Translations under genes and position numbers: made by a program
The notes under the pieces: model-generated
Told to the model about the DNA's origin: nothing
The model's input: only the letters and a program-made list of their open reading frames with translations
Database searches by the model: none
Part shown: in pieces, positions 37,501-47,282 of the stretch
How the letters are laid out: each line of letters starts with the position of its first letter
How positions within the stretch are numbered: the first letter of the stretch is position 1
Assembly (NCBI GenBank): GCA_913775315.1
Contig: CAJYIX010000010.1
Coordinates: 62,001 to 126,000 of the forward strand
Reading direction: 5' to 3'
DNA length: 64,000 nucleotides
Source of the DNA: an uncultured Sphingomonas sp.
GTDB lineage: Bacteria; Pseudomonadota; Alphaproteobacteria; Sphingomonadales; Sphingomonadaceae

Positions 37501-38001
37501 ATGGCCGACAATCCCGCCCCGGCGCTCAAGACGCCGACCGACCTCAAGACCAACGCCGCCAAGACCGTGGCCGACGCGCTGAACGGCATCCTGGCCGACA
37601 GCTATGCGCTGTACCTCAAGACCAAGAACTTCCACTGGCATGTGTCGGGGCCGCATTTCCGCGACTATCACCTGATGCTCGACGATCAGGCGGCGCAGAT
37701 CCTCGCGACTACCGATGCGATCGCCGAGCGGGTGCGCAAGACCGGCAACGTGACGCTGCGGTCGATCGGCGACATCGCCCGGCGCCAGACGATAAAGGAC
37801 AACGACGCTGATTTCGTGCCGGCCGCCGACATGCTCGCCGAACTGCGCGAGGATAATCTGAAGCTGGTCGAATTGCTGCGCGAGGCAAAGGATATCGTCG
37901 ACGAGGCGAAGGACAATGCGACCAGCGGTATCCTCGACGACTGGACCGATCAGGCCGAGGAGCGTGCGTGGTTCCTGTTCGAGGCCAGCCGAAAGCAGTG
38001 A
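37501..38001 (+). CDS. dps: Dps family DNA-protecting ferritin-like protein
   Basis: A 166-residue member of the Dps/ferritin family that oxidises and stores iron and protects DNA under oxidative and stationary-phase stress. The ferroxidase signature is clear: KTKNFHWHVSGPHFRDYHLM with the following DDQAAQI region. A later acidic helix is DDWTDQAEERAWFLFEA. ATG 37501 with TGGAGGAG upstream fixes the start. The Lys-containing N-terminal tail (LKTPTDLKTNAAKT) may contact DNA. Single gene between the GDT1-like gene and the convergent MFS gene. Confidence 0.93.
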   Translation: MADNPAPALKTPTDLKTNAAKTVADALNGILADSYALYLKTKNFHWHVSGPHFRDYHLMLDDQAAQILATTDAIAERVRKTGNVTLRSIGDIARRQTIKDNDADFVPAADMLAELREDNLKLVELLREAKDIVDEAKDNATSGILDDWTDQAEERAWFLFEASRKQ

Positions 38002-38022
38002 TCGGCGGGCGGGGCGCCTCTC

Positions 38023-39213
38023 CTAGTCGCCCCGCACCACCAGCATCAACACACCGCCCGCCAGCGTCAGCGCGGCCAGAACGAGGAAGGCGAGACCGAA
38101 CCCCTCCGGCCCCGTCAGTGCCCAAGCGATCGGCGGGCCAATGATCGATGGCGCAGTGTTGGTAAGGTTGAGCAGGCCGAGGTCCCGGCCCCGCCGCCGC
38201 ACGCTCGGCAGCAACAGCATCGCGAAGCCCGCGTGCAGCGCGGCGAAGACCGCCGATCCGATCGCGAACAGCGCATAGCCGATCGCGCCCGCCAGCCAGT
38301 GATCGGCGGTGCCCATTACCACCAGGCCCGCCGCGGCCGCCGCTGCCGCCGTGAACAGGATCGCGCGCCGCCAGCCCGTGCGGTCCGACAGCCGCCCCGC
38401 CACCAGTGCCGCCGGGATGGCGAGCAGGTTGACCAGCGTCAGGAGTTGGCCGGTGCGCGCGGCGACCGTATCCGACGACGCGCCGTCTGCCACCCCGCGC
38501 AGATAGTAGAAGAGATAGAGCGCGACGACGTTGCCCGCGATCTGGACGAGCAGCCGTGCGAACCAGGCGGCGGCCAGATCGCGCGGGCGTGTCGGCGCCG
38601 CATCCACCGCTTGCGGCGCGACCGGGGCAGCGCGCGCGAACAGGAAGGGCAGGATCAGCAGCGCCGCGAACAGCGGGATGACCGCGAGCCGGATGCCGAT
38701 ATCGATCGCCGGCATCGCCACCAGCAGCGCTAGGAATGCGGACGCCAGCGGCGCGCCGAACGCGAGCAGGCTGCTGGCGAAACCGATCTGCCCCTCGGGC
38801 ACCTCGTCGGCCATGATCGCTAGCAGAGGCGCTATCAGCAGGTTCACTGCGACCTGCACGCCCAGCACCGCGGCGAGGATCCCCGTCGGCGTGTCGGCCA
38901 GCGCGATTGCCGGATAGGCGAGCATCAGCGCCGCAAGGCCGAAAGCGACCCAGCGCCTGCGCCCGCCGCCGCGCTCTATCGAGCGATCGCTGGCCCATCC
39001 GGCAGCGATGTTGGCGACGCTGGCGGCGATCGCGCCCGCGACCGCGACGATGGTGGCAAGGCCGATGCGCGCATCGCCTGCCACCGCCTCGATCCGCATC
39101 GGCAGGAGCAGGCTGAACAGCGGCAACCAGGCGATCACCCCGCCCGCACTAGCGACGGCGTACAGCATCAGAAATGCAGGGGGTTGTCGAGAAACGGGGG
39201 GCGATGCGGCCAT
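38023..39213 (-). CDS. MFS transporter, probably for a sugar
   Basis: A 396-residue permease with about 12 helices. Recognisable are the loop WASDRSIERGGGRRRWVAFG after helix 2 and its C-terminal counterpart GRLSDRTGWRRAILF. The organisation resembles the GPH/SLC45-like sugar transporters often linked to TonB-dependent receptor loci in sphingomonads. It is divergent from the receptor gene and shares a 189-bp promoter region with three palindromes, so the LacI protein encoded nearby probably controls both (inference). Substrate unknown. Confidence 0.8.
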   Translation of the reverse strand: MAASPPVSRQPPAFLMLYAVASAGGVIAWLPLFSLLLPMRIEAVAGDARIGLATIVAVAGAIAASVANIAAGWASDRSIERGGGRRRWVAFGLAALMLAYPAIALADTPTGILAAVLGVQVAVNLLIAPLLAIMADEVPEGQIGFASSLLAFGAPLASAFLALLVAMPAIDIGIRLAVIPLFAALLILPFLFARAAPVAPQAVDAAPTRPRDLAAAWFARLLVQIAGNVVALYLFYYLRGVADGASSDTVAARTGQLLTLVNLLAIPAALVAGRLSDRTGWRRAILFTAAAAAAAGLVVMGTADHWLAGAIGYALFAIGSAVFAALHAGFAMLLLPSVRRRGRDLGLLNLTNTAPSIIGPPIAWALTGPEGFGLAFLVLAALTLAGGVLMLVVRGD

Positions 39214-39263
39214 GCGTCGCCTTATGCCGCCTGCCTGTTCACGGCCAAGTCCTTCGCACCCAA

Positions 39264-39275
39264 GAGAACGTTCCC
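39264..39275. promoter_or_regulatory. Candidate LacI-family operator 1 (GAACGTTC)
   Basis: GAGAACGTTCCC contains the perfect 8-bp palindrome GAACGTTC (39266-39273). The same core recurs at 39340-39347, 74 bp away. It lies 51 bp upstream of the divergent MFS start, between MFS and receptor genes. Confidence 0.6.
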
Positions 39276-39279
39276 ATAT

Positions 39280-39289
39280 TTAGCGCTAA
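39280..39289. promoter_or_regulatory. Candidate LacI-family operator 2 (TTAGCGCTAA)
   Basis: A perfect 10-bp palindrome TTAGCGCTAA with CG at its centre and further partial symmetry outside. Many LacI-family operators have a central CG and this general form. It lies 10 bp from operator 1. It may be a site for the local LacI protein or for a second regulator. Confidence 0.55.
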
Positions 39290-39337
39290 CATCTACGACG
39301 GCCACGGTCACCTTGACAAATCAGGGAAAATCATCGA

Positions 39338-39351
39338 GTGAACGTTCTCAT
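39338..39351. promoter_or_regulatory. Candidate LacI-family operator 3 (GAACGTTC) near the receptor promoter
   Basis: GTGAACGTTCTCAT contains GAACGTTC (39340-39347), a repeat of operator 1 in opposite orientation over GAGAACGTTC. A TTGACA hexamer (39313-39318) lies about 20 bp upstream, so a repressor bound here would cover the -10 region of the receptor promoter; no good -10 was seen. Two equal sites 74 bp apart, about seven helical turns, could allow looping. Confidence 0.6.
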
Positions 39352-39402
39352 GAGACGCGCTCCATCGGGATAGCGCGCGGGTTCAAAAGGGGAGGAAAGG
39401 GC

Positions 39403-42400
39403 ATGTTGAGCGTCCGTGCTCGTCAGTTTTCGCGATTCGCCGTCGGTGCGTCGCTGAGCGTTCTGGGCGGCGTGCCCTCGATCGCCATGGCACAGGATGC
39501 CGCCGCGACGGTCGGCAATCCCGGTCCCTCCGATATTCAGGAAACGGCGCCACCGGCGGGTGAGGCGGGCGACGACATCGTCGTGACCGGCATCCGCGCC
39601 TCGCTTCGCGAAGCCGTCGATATCAAGCGTAACGCACAGGGCGTCGTCGATGCGATCTCCGCCGAGGATATCGGCAAGTTCCCCGACACCAACCTGGCCG
39701 AGTCGCTCCAGCGCATCACCGGCGTGTCGATCGACCGTTCGAACGGCGAGGGTTCGACCGTCACCGTTCGCGGCTTTGGCCCAGAGTACAACCTCGTCAC
39801 GCTGAACGGTCGCCAGATGCCGACCTCGACGCTGGGCGATGGTGCCAGTGCGCCCAATTCGCGCTCGTTCGATTTCGCCAATCTCGCGTCCGAGGGCATC
39901 GCCGCGGTCGAGGTGTATAAGACCGGCCGCGCCGCCGTCCCGTCGGGCGGCATCGGCTCGACGATCAATATCCGCACGCCCCGCCCGCTCGACCGCCCCG
40001 GCTTCCGCGGCTCGATCGCGGCGCGCGGCGTGCTCGACACCTCGCGCAACGAGGGCAACCCGATTACCCCCGAAGTGTCGGGGATCGTGTCCAAGACCTT
40101 CGGCGACGACCGTTTCGGTATCGTCCTGTCGGGCACGTACCAGCGCCGCAAGGCGAGCGTGAACTCGGCCAGTGTCGGCTTCCGCGACGGCTTCCTCGGC
40201 TCGGAGAACAACTGGGGCACGCTGCCGCAGAACGGCACGCCGGGGTCGGAGCGGATCACCAACCGGCCGGGCCCGAACGACGTCTATGAAATCCCGCAGA
40301 GCGCCGCCTACGACCTGCTCGATATCGACCGCGAGCGGATCAACGGCCAGCTCGTGCTGCAGGCAAAGCCGACCGACAGCCTGACCGCGACGGTCGACTT
40401 CACCTATTCGTCGAACCGGGTCGAGGTGCGCGACAGCAGCGTCGGCATCTGGTTCAACTTCGGGAATACCTCGTCCGAATGGACCAACGGCCCCGTTGCC
40501 GGCCCGGTTTTCTATTCGGAGCAGTTCGATCCGGGCAAGGATCTGTCCTATTCGCAGTCGCTGACCGCGAACAAGTCGATCAACAAGTCGCTGGGCGGCA
40601 ACCTGACCTGGGATGCGCCGGGCGGCGTCACTGTCTCGCTCGACGTCCACCACTCGACCGCGGAATCAAAGCCGACCAACGATTACGGGTCGAGCACGTC
40701 GATCGGTGGTGCGATCTTCGGCGTCCGTTCGCAGCGGATCGACTTCACCGGCGACCTCCCGATCATCAATTACCAGATGTATCCGGGCGTCGATCCCTTG
40801 AACCCGTCGCTCATCACGCCGACGGGCAACGCGTTCCGCAACGCATATTTCAAGGACACGATCAACCAGGTGCAGCTGAAGGGTCATTACGACCATGACG
40901 GCGGCTTCCTCGACAGCATCGATGCCGGCTTCTCGTTCGTCGACAATCAGGTCCGTTCCGCCTACGGCTTTATCCAGAACGAGACCTGGGGCGGCGTCGA
41001 TCCGCGCGGCCAGTCGTTCGGCGCGGCGGCGGTGCCCGACGACTTCTTCAAGCAGGTCAGCCTGCCCGACAAGTTCAAGGGCTTCGACGGGAGCGGCGGG
41101 CTGCCGCCAGCGATCTACACCTTCAACTTCGAGCAGATGGCCGAGCTTCTCCGCTCGCAGTACAATATCTGTTCGAACCCGCAGACGGGCACGGTCCAGC
41201 AGGGCACCTGCCTCGCCAACTATACCGTCGACCGGCGGATCGGCGAAAAGACGATCTCGCCCTTCATCCAGGGCAATTTCAGCTTCGACGTGAACGGCAA
41301 TCCCGCGCACATCATCGCCGGCGTCCGCTACGATCAGACCAACGTCAATTCGTCGGCGCTGGTGCCGATCCCGGTGGGCACGCGCTGGACCGGCGCCAAC
41401 GAGTTCGCGCTGATCTATTCGCCCAATTCGGCGTTCACGACGTTCAAGGGCAGCTATGCCAACTGGCTGCCGGCGATCGACTTCGACATCGAGCCGGTGC
41501 GCAACGTCAAGCTGCGCGCGTCGTACAGCCACACGATCACCCGCGCCGACTATGCCAGCCTTCAGGGTGGGCTCGAGCTCGGGTCCAACCCGCGTATCGG
41601 CGGCGGCACCGGGTCGCTCGGCAACCCCAACCTCGTCCCCTACAAGTCGAAGAACATCGATCTGTCGGCGGAGTGGTACTACACCCGCGAAAGCTACATC
41701 TCGGTCGGTTATTTCAACAAGGATGTCAGCAACTTCATCGGCACGACGCAGGTGGATCAGTCGGCGTTCGACCTGCGCAATCCGGGGTCCGGCCCGCGCT
41801 ATCGCGCGGCGGTCGCGGCGCTCGGCACCACCGATGCGGTGCGGGTGCGCGACTATATCCTGCGCAACTATCCGGGATCGTCGCAGGTCACCGGCACGAC
41901 GCAGGCGGGCGACGCCACCTACCTGACGGGCAACATCAACGGCTTGCCCGAGGACGACCTGTTCAACTTCCAGGTGACGCAGCCGTTCAACAGCGACCAG
42001 ACCGCCAACATCAACGGCTGGGAATTCGCGATCCAGCATCGCTTCTGGAACACGGGGCTGGGCGTCCTGCTTAACTACACGATCGTCAACGGCGACACGC
42101 AGTACGACAACGCGCTCGACCCCAATGTCGGCCAGTTCGCGCTGGTGGGGCTGAGCGACACCGCCAATGCCGTCGCCTACTATGACAAGAACGGCATTCA
42201 GGCGCGTATCGCGTACAACTGGCGCGAGGGCTTCTATGCCGGCGGCGCGTTCGATCCGACCTATGTCGAGGATTACGGCCAGTTCGACGCCAGCGCGAGC
42301 TGGGAGTTCGTCAAGGGGCTGACGGTGTTCGCCGAAGGGATCAACATCACGAACTCGAACCGCCGCGGCCACCGCCGGTCGGAGAACTTCGTGACCTTCG

Positions 42401-42450
42401 CGCAGCCCGGCTATGCTCGCTATCAGGCTGGCCTCAGGCTGAACTTCTAA
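39403..42450 (+). CDS. TonB-dependent receptor (large, carbohydrate-locus type)
   Basis: A 1015-residue outer-membrane active transporter powered by TonB-ExbBD. It has a signal peptide cleaved near Ala30 (VPSIAMA-QD), a TonB box around [11 protein letters not shown] (residues 57-67) and a plug domain ([40 protein letters not shown]). A long beta-barrel follows, ending in aromatic Phe (QAGLRLNF). Size and plug signature fit the proteobacterial subfamily often found in polysaccharide-use loci of Caulobacter, Xanthomonas and sphingomonads. ATG 39403 with GGGGAGGAAAGG upstream. It leads the halogenase-SapC-cupin genes. Confidence 0.93.
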   Translation: MLSVRARQFSRFAVGASLSVLGGVPSIAMAQDAAATVGNPGPSDIQETAPPAGEAGDDIVVTGIRASLREAVDIKRNAQGVVDAISAEDIGKFPDTNLAESLQRITGVSIDRSNGEGSTVTVRGFGPEYNLVTLNGRQMPTSTLGDGASAPNSRSFDFANLASEGIAAVEVYKTGRAAVPSGGIGSTINIRTPRPLDRPGFRGSIAARGVLDTSRNEGNPITPEVSGIVSKTFGDDRFGIVLSGTYQRRKASVNSASVGFRDGFLGSENNWGTLPQNGTPGSERITNRPGPNDVYEIPQSAAYDLLDIDRERINGQLVLQAKPTDSLTATVDFTYSSNRVEVRDSSVGIWFNFGNTSSEWTNGPVAGPVFYSEQFDPGKDLSYSQSLTANKSINKSLGGNLTWDAPGGVTVSLDVHHSTAESKPTNDYGSSTSIGGAIFGVRSQRIDFTGDLPIINYQMYPGVDPLNPSLITPTGNAFRNAYFKDTINQVQLKGHYDHDGGFLDSIDAGFSFVDNQVRSAYGFIQNETWGGVDPRGQSFGAAAVPDDFFKQVSLPDKFKGFDGSGGLPPAIYTFNFEQMAELLRSQYNICSNPQTGTVQQGTCLANYTVDRRIGEKTISPFIQGNFSFDVNGNPAHIIAGVRYDQTNVNSSALVPIPVGTRWTGANEFALIYSPNSAFTTFKGSYANWLPAIDFDIEPVRNVKLRASYSHTITRADYASLQGGLELGSNPRIGGGTGSLGNPNLVPYKSKNIDLSAEWYYTRESYISVGYFNKDVSNFIGTTQVDQSAFDLRNPGSGPRYRAAVAALGTTDAVRVRDYILRNYPGSSQVTGTTQAGDATYLTGNINGLPEDDLFNFQVTQPFNSDQTANINGWEFAIQHRFWNTGLGVLLNYTIVNGDTQYDNALDPNVGQFALVGLSDTANAVAYYDKNGIQARIAYNWREGFYAGGAFDPTYVEDYGQFDASASWEFVKGLTVFAEGINITNSNRRGHRRSENFVTFAQPGYARYQAGLRLNF

Positions 42451-42523
42451 GAGGCCAAGGGGGGGCGGGGTGGCGTTTTCCGCTGCCCCGCGGCACAGTC
42501 GCGGCGATGAGGAACGGGCGCCA

Positions 42524-44056
42524 GTGTCGGGTTCGGTAAAGCGGGTCGTGATCGTCGGCGGCGGTACCGCCGGCTGGCTGGCCGCCGCGCGCATCGCTGC
42601 GGCGGCGCGGCCGGGCGCGCTGGACGTGACGCTGATCGAGGCGCCGGACATTCCGACGATCGGGGTGGGCGAGGGGACGTGGCCGACGATGCGCCGCACC
42701 CTGTCGCGCATCGGTATCGCCGAAGCCGAGTTCCTGACCGCGTGCGACGCGAGCTTCAAACAGGGGTCGCGCTTCATCTGCTGGCGCGACGGGACCGATG
42801 CCTATCACCATCCTTTCACGCCGCCGATCGAAGGGTCAGCGGCGGCGCTGATGGCGGGATGGCGCGGTGAGGGCGCGTTCGCCGATGCTGTCTGTGCGCA
42901 GCCGGCCGTGGCCGATCGCGCGCTTGCGCCGCGCCAGCCGGCGATGCCCGACTATGCCGGGGCGGTGAACTATGCCTATCACCTCGACGCGGGGAAGTTC
43001 GCAGGCGTGCTTCGCCGCCACGCGACCGAGCGGCTGGGCGTCGTCCACATCGCCGATCATGTCGAGCGCGTCGTGCCCGGCGAGGACGCGACGATCGCCG
43101 CGGTTGCGACGCGCGCGCATGGCGAGGTCGCGGGCGACCTGTTCATCGACTGCACCGGCCATGCGGCGCTCTTGATCGGCGGGCATTTCGGCGTGCCGTT
43201 CGTCGATTGGTCGGACGTGCTGTTCAACGACCGCGCGCTCGCGGTGCAGGTGCCGGTGGCACCTGGATCGCCGGTCACCGCCGTTACCGATGCGACCGCG
43301 CACGAGGCGGGCTGGATCTGGGACATTGGCCTGCCGACACGGCGCGGCGTGGGCTGCGTCTATGCGTCAGCGCATATGAGCGACGATCGCGCGGCGGCGG
43401 TGCTGACCGATTACCTGCGCCGCACCGCGCCCGATTGCGATCCGGCCGCGCTGTCGTTCCGCCAGCTTCAATTCCGATCGGGGCACCGCGAGCGGTTCTG
43501 GGCGGGCAATTGCCTCGCCATCGGGCTCTCGGCGGGGTTCCTGGAGCCGCTCGAAGCCTCGGCGATCGTGCTGATCGAGTTGTCACTCGATGCGCTGGTC
43601 GAGGACTTTCCGGCCGATCACGCTGCGATGGCGGGCGCGGCGGCGCGGTTCAACGTGCGGTTTCGCCAGCGGTGGGACCGGATCGTCGCGTTCCTGAAGC
43701 TCCATTACGTGCTGAGCGAGCGCACCGAGCCTTACTGGCAGGCGCATCGCGACCCCGCCTCGATCCCGGCTGACCTTGCGGCAATGCTAACCCGCTGGCG
43801 GCACCGCGCGCCGATGCCGAGCGACTTCGACGCGGTGGACGAGCTGTTCCCCGCCGCCAGCCACCAGTACGTCCTCTACGGCATGGGCGCGCCCGTGCCG
43901 CCGCCGCCCGCGATGCGGGTCGAGGACGAAGCGGCGGTGGCCGAGCGGATGGCGCAGCTTCGCCAGCGCGTGCGGACGCTGACCGCCAGCCTGCCCACGA
44001 ACCGCACCTATCTCGACAATCTGGCGGCCCGGCCGCTTCTCAGGGAAGCACGCTGA
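42524..44056 (+). CDS. Tryptophan-halogenase-like flavoprotein 1 (divergent motif)
   Basis: A 510-residue FAD-dependent protein of the tryptophan halogenase family. It has the N-terminal FAD motif [14 protein letters not shown], the catalytic-lysine segment [11 protein letters not shown] (Lys79, the position of the halogenating lysine in PrnA) and [11 protein letters not shown] (Glu341-Glu344). The family motif WxWxIP reads WIWDIG (Trp264-Gly269), so the proline is replaced. GTG 42524 with GAGGAA upstream is preferred; a GTG at 42470 would add unconserved residues. The stop overlaps the SapC start (TGATG). The substrate is unknown. Confidence 0.85.
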   Translation: MSGSVKRVVIVGGGTAGWLAAARIAAAARPGALDVTLIEAPDIPTIGVGEGTWPTMRRTLSRIGIAEAEFLTACDASFKQGSRFICWRDGTDAYHHPFTPPIEGSAAALMAGWRGEGAFADAVCAQPAVADRALAPRQPAMPDYAGAVNYAYHLDAGKFAGVLRRHATERLGVVHIADHVERVVPGEDATIAAVATRAHGEVAGDLFIDCTGHAALLIGGHFGVPFVDWSDVLFNDRALAVQVPVAPGSPVTAVTDATAHEAGWIWDIGLPTRRGVGCVYASAHMSDDRAAAVLTDYLRRTAPDCDPAALSFRQLQFRSGHRERFWAGNCLAIGLSAGFLEPLEASAIVLIELSLDALVEDFPADHAAMAGAAARFNVRFRQRWDRIVAFLKLHYVLSERTEPYWQAHRDPASIPADLAAMLTRWRHRAPMPSDFDAVDELFPAASHQYVLYGMGAPVPPPPAMRVEDEAAVAERMAQLRQRVRTLTASLPTNRTYLDNLAARPLLREAR

Positions 44057-44763
44057 TGGCCAACCACGCGATCCTCGACCCCGAACGCCACCGCGACCTG
44101 CGCGTCGCCGCCGGCTACGGCGCGGGCTATGGCGACGCGCTGATGAGCGCGATCGTCGTCCCCGACGAGTTCCGGCGCGTCCAGAACGACTATCCGATCC
44201 TGTTCCGCCTCGATCTGGAAAGCGATCGCTTCGACGCGCTGGCGATGTTCGGGTTCGAGGGGGGCGAGAACCTCTATCTGGACGGCGATCGTTGGGATGC
44301 CGGCGCGCTGCCGCTGTCGGTCGAGATCCGCCCGTTCCTGATCGGGCGCACGCCGGAGGGGCAGGGGCAGGTGCACCTCGACCTCGACAGCCCGCGGATC
44401 GACCCGATGGGCGTGCGGGTGTTCGACGAGGAGGGGGCGCCGACCCCCTATCTCGAGGCGGTGATCGAGAAGCTGCGCGCGCTCGACACCGGCCACCACC
44501 GCGCGGGCGCGTTCTTTGCGGCCCTCAAGCGCCACGATCTGCTCGAGCCGCTGACGCTGGACGTGACGCTGGCGGACGGGGCGCGTCACCGGCTGATCGG
44601 CTATCACGTGATCGACGAGGCGAAGCTTGCCCGGCTCGACGACGCCAGCGTCGCGGAGCTTCACCGCGAGGGGCATCTGATGCCGGCCTTCATGGCGCTC
44701 GCCTCGCTCACCAATCTGTCGGGCCTGATCGCGCGCAAGAACCGGCGGAGCGGCCATGGCTGA
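44056..44763 (+). CDS. SapC family protein
   Basis: A 235-residue protein matching the SapC family by its N-terminal YGDALMSAIVVPDEFRRVQN and DYPILFRLD, the mid-part GENLYLDGDRWDAGALPLSV and the C-terminal region. The family was named after an S-layer-linked Campylobacter gene, but its biochemical role is unresolved. In alpha- and gammaproteobacteria it recurs beside TonB receptors and tryptophan-halogenase-like genes. No signal peptide is seen. It overlaps the halogenase gene by 1 bp and the cupin gene by 8 bp, indicating one coupled operon. Confidence 0.85.
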   Translation: MANHAILDPERHRDLRVAAGYGAGYGDALMSAIVVPDEFRRVQNDYPILFRLDLESDRFDALAMFGFEGGENLYLDGDRWDAGALPLSVEIRPFLIGRTPEGQGQVHLDLDSPRIDPMGVRVFDEEGAPTPYLEAVIEKLRALDTGHHRAGAFFAALKRHDLLEPLTLDVTLADGARHRLIGYHVIDEAKLARLDDASVAELHREGHLMPAFMALASLTNLSGLIARKNRRSGHG

Positions 44764-45784
44764 GGCCGATCCCGGCATCACAACCGCCCTGCCCGCGGTC
44801 CGTGAGGTCGAGGCGCGCGACGCCGCGACGCTCGATCGCCTGCTGGCCGAAGCCGAGGCGCCGTTCGTCGTCCGCGGCCTCGTCGCCGACTGGCCGCTGG
44901 TGCAGGCGGGGCGACGCTCGGCAAGCGACGCGCGCGCCTATCTTCTGACGCATGCGAAGCAGCGGGCGTTCCCGGTATCGGTAGGCGGCGAGGCGGACGG
45001 GCGGCTGTTCTACGACGCCGGCATGGCGATGAACTTCCGCATGATGAATGCCGGGCTGGCCGAGATTTTTGTGCGGATCGAGGAGGGAGAGGCGAACGGC
45101 ACTGGGCCGGCGATCTATCTCGGCTCGATCGACATGCACGACTATTTCGATGGGCTTCACGCCGCCAATCACGTCGACCTCGGCGAGCGGGCGGCGCTGG
45201 CGAGCATCTGGATCGGCACGCGCACGCGTATCGCCGCGCACAACGACGTGCCGCACAACCTCGCTTGCGTCGCCGCGGGTCGCCGCCGCTTCACGCTGTT
45301 CCCGCGCGAGCAGTTCGCCAATCTCTATCTCGGCCCGGTCGACAACACGCCCGCCGGGCGCGCGATCAGCATGATCGACCTGCATGCGCCCGACCTCGAC
45401 CGCTTTCCTCGCTTCGTCGATGCGCTGGCCGCCGCGACCGTCGCCGATCTGGAACCGGGCGACGCGATCCACATCCCGGCGCTGTGGTGGCACCATGTCG
45501 AGGCGCTCGATCCCTTCAACATCCTCGTCAACTATTGGTGGCGCGAGAGCCCGCGATGGCTGGGGCATCCGCAGGATGCGCTCAACCACGCGCTGCTGGC
45601 GATCCGCGACCTGCCCGACGCCGAAAAGGCGCACTGGCGGCAGATGTTCGATCATTATGTCTTCGGCGACCGCGAGGCGGCGGCCTCGCATATCCCCGAG
45701 GGCGCGCGCGGCGTGCTCGATCCGCTGACGCCCGAGACGGCGGGGCGGCTGCGCGCCTATCTCCTCCGGCAGCTCAGCCGATGA
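44756..45784 (+). CDS. Cupin-like (JmjC-type) iron/2-oxoglutarate oxygenase family protein
   Basis: A 342-residue cupin_8/JmjC-like protein. The likely metal triad is His162 and Asp164 (RIAAHNDVPHNLACV) with a distal histidine in ALWWHHVEAL (His246 or His247). A basic residue in RRRFTLFP could hold 2-oxoglutarate. Relatives include FIH-type hydroxylases. ATG 44756 lies inside the end of the SapC gene. The stop overlaps the second halogenase start (ATGA). A role modifying the same unknown substrate as the halogenases is inferred from context only. Confidence 0.85.
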   Translation: MAEADPGITTALPAVREVEARDAATLDRLLAEAEAPFVVRGLVADWPLVQAGRRSASDARAYLLTHAKQRAFPVSVGGEADGRLFYDAGMAMNFRMMNAGLAEIFVRIEEGEANGTGPAIYLGSIDMHDYFDGLHAANHVDLGERAALASIWIGTRTRIAAHNDVPHNLACVAAGRRRFTLFPREQFANLYLGPVDNTPAGRAISMIDLHAPDLDRFPRFVDALAAATVADLEPGDAIHIPALWWHHVEALDPFNILVNYWWRESPRWLGHPQDALNHALLAIRDLPDAEKAHWRQMFDHYVFGDREAAASHIPEGARGVLDPLTPETAGRLRAYLLRQLSR

Positions 45785-47277
45785 CGCCGAAGCGTATCGT
45801 CGTCGCCGGGGGCGGCACCGCGGGCTGGATGGCCGCGGCCGCGATCGCGCGTACGATGGGCGGCGCGGCGACCGTGACGCTGGTCGAATCTGAGGCGATC
45901 GGCACGGTCGGCGTCGGCGAATCCACGATCCCGCCGCTCGTCACCTACAACCGCCTGCTCGGCATCGACGAGGCGGCGTTCATGCGGGCGACGAGCGCCA
46001 CCTTCAAGCTTGGCATCCTGTTCGACGGCTGGCGCGACGGCCAAGACCGCTATTTCCACAGCTTCGGCGTGACAGGGAAGGACCACTGGGCCGCGGGCTT
46101 CCAGCATTACTGGCTGAGCGGGCTGGAGCGGGGGCAGCACGCCGCCTACGACGACTATTGCCTGGAACTCGTGGCGGCATTGCAGGGCCGGTTCGCGCAC
46201 CTGCCCGACAATGCGCTCAACTACGCCTATCAGCTCGATTCGAATGCCTATGCCCGCTTCCTGCGGTCGATGGCCGAGGGCGACGGCACGGTCCGCATCG
46301 AGGGGCGGATCGGCGAGGTCGAGCTCGATGGCGAGAGCGGCGACATCGCCGCGCTGGTGCTCGACGGCGGGCATAGGGTCGAGGGCGACCTGTTCCTCGA
46401 CTGCACGGGCTTTCGCGCGTTGCTGATCGAAAAGGCGCTGCACGCAGGGTATGACGACTGGAGCCACTGGCTCCCCTGCGACAGCGCGATCGCGGTGCAG
46501 ACCGAGAATGTCGGCCCGCCCGTCCCCTATACCCGCGCGATGGCGCACGATGCCGGTTGGCAATGGCGCATCCCGCTCCAGCACCGCACGGGCAACGGCA
46601 TCGTCTGGTGCAGCCGGTATCTCAGCCGAGAGGCTGCGCTCGAACGGCTGCTCGGCAATGTCGAGGGGCGCGTGTTGACCGAGCCCAATCACTTGGTCTT
46701 CCAGACCGGTGCGCGCCGGAAACAGTGGCACCGCAACTGCATCGCCATCGGGCTGTCGGGCGGGTTCATGGAGCCGCTGGAATCCACCAGCATCCACCTG
46801 ATCCAGCGCGCCATCCTGCGCCTCGTCCGGATGCTGCCGCTCGGCCCGGTCAACCCCAGCGACGTGGCCGAGTTCAACGACCAGCAACTGACCGACATGG
46901 TGCAGATCCGCGACTTCCTCATCCTTCATTACAAGGCGACCGACCGCCGCGACTCTGCCTTCTGGCGACAGGCGGCGGCGATGGACGTGCCGGAGACGCT
47001 GGCCCAGAAGATCGCGCTGTTCCGCGAGACGGGCCGCGTCTTCCGCCGCAACGAGGAACTGTTCGCAGAGAACAGCTGGGTGCAGGTGATGCTGGGTCAG
47101 GGGATCGTGCCGCGATCGTGGCACCCGATCGCCGCGAAGCTGAGCGATGACGAACTCGCGCGGTTCCTGGGGAGTGTCCGCGAGCAGGTCGCGCGCACGG
47201 TCGCGACGCTGCCGAGTCATGCGGCCTATGTCGCCCGCTATTGCGGGGCCGCAGCGCCCGCCGACAAGGCCGCCTGA
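45781..47277 (+). CDS. Tryptophan-halogenase-like flavoprotein 2 (canonical motifs)
   Basis: A 498-residue flavin-dependent halogenase family protein with intact family signatures. They are FAD-binding RIVVAGGGTAGWMAAAAIAR, catalytic-lysine segment SATFKLGILF (Lys76), WQWRIP (Trp260-Pro265) that normally blocks monooxygenase activity, and GGFMEPLESTSIHLIQRA (Glu331-Glu334). Such enzymes need FADH2 from a separate reductase, which is not encoded here. Start ATG 45781 overlaps the cupin stop. Characterised relatives from similar loci halogenate indole in vitro, but the natural substrate is unknown. Confidence 0.9.
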   Translation: MTPKRIVVAGGGTAGWMAAAAIARTMGGAATVTLVESEAIGTVGVGESTIPPLVTYNRLLGIDEAAFMRATSATFKLGILFDGWRDGQDRYFHSFGVTGKDHWAAGFQHYWLSGLERGQHAAYDDYCLELVAALQGRFAHLPDNALNYAYQLDSNAYARFLRSMAEGDGTVRIEGRIGEVELDGESGDIAALVLDGGHRVEGDLFLDCTGFRALLIEKALHAGYDDWSHWLPCDSAIAVQTENVGPPVPYTRAMAHDAGWQWRIPLQHRTGNGIVWCSRYLSREAALERLLGNVEGRVLTEPNHLVFQTGARRKQWHRNCIAIGLSGGFMEPLESTSIHLIQRAILRLVRMLPLGPVNPSDVAEFNDQQLTDMVQIRDFLILHYKATDRRDSAFWRQAAAMDVPETLAQKIALFRETGRVFRRNEELFAENSWVQVMLGQGIVPRSWHPIAAKLSDDELARFLGSVREQVARTVATLPSHAAYVARYCGAAAPADKAA

Positions 47278-47282
47278 TCCCC

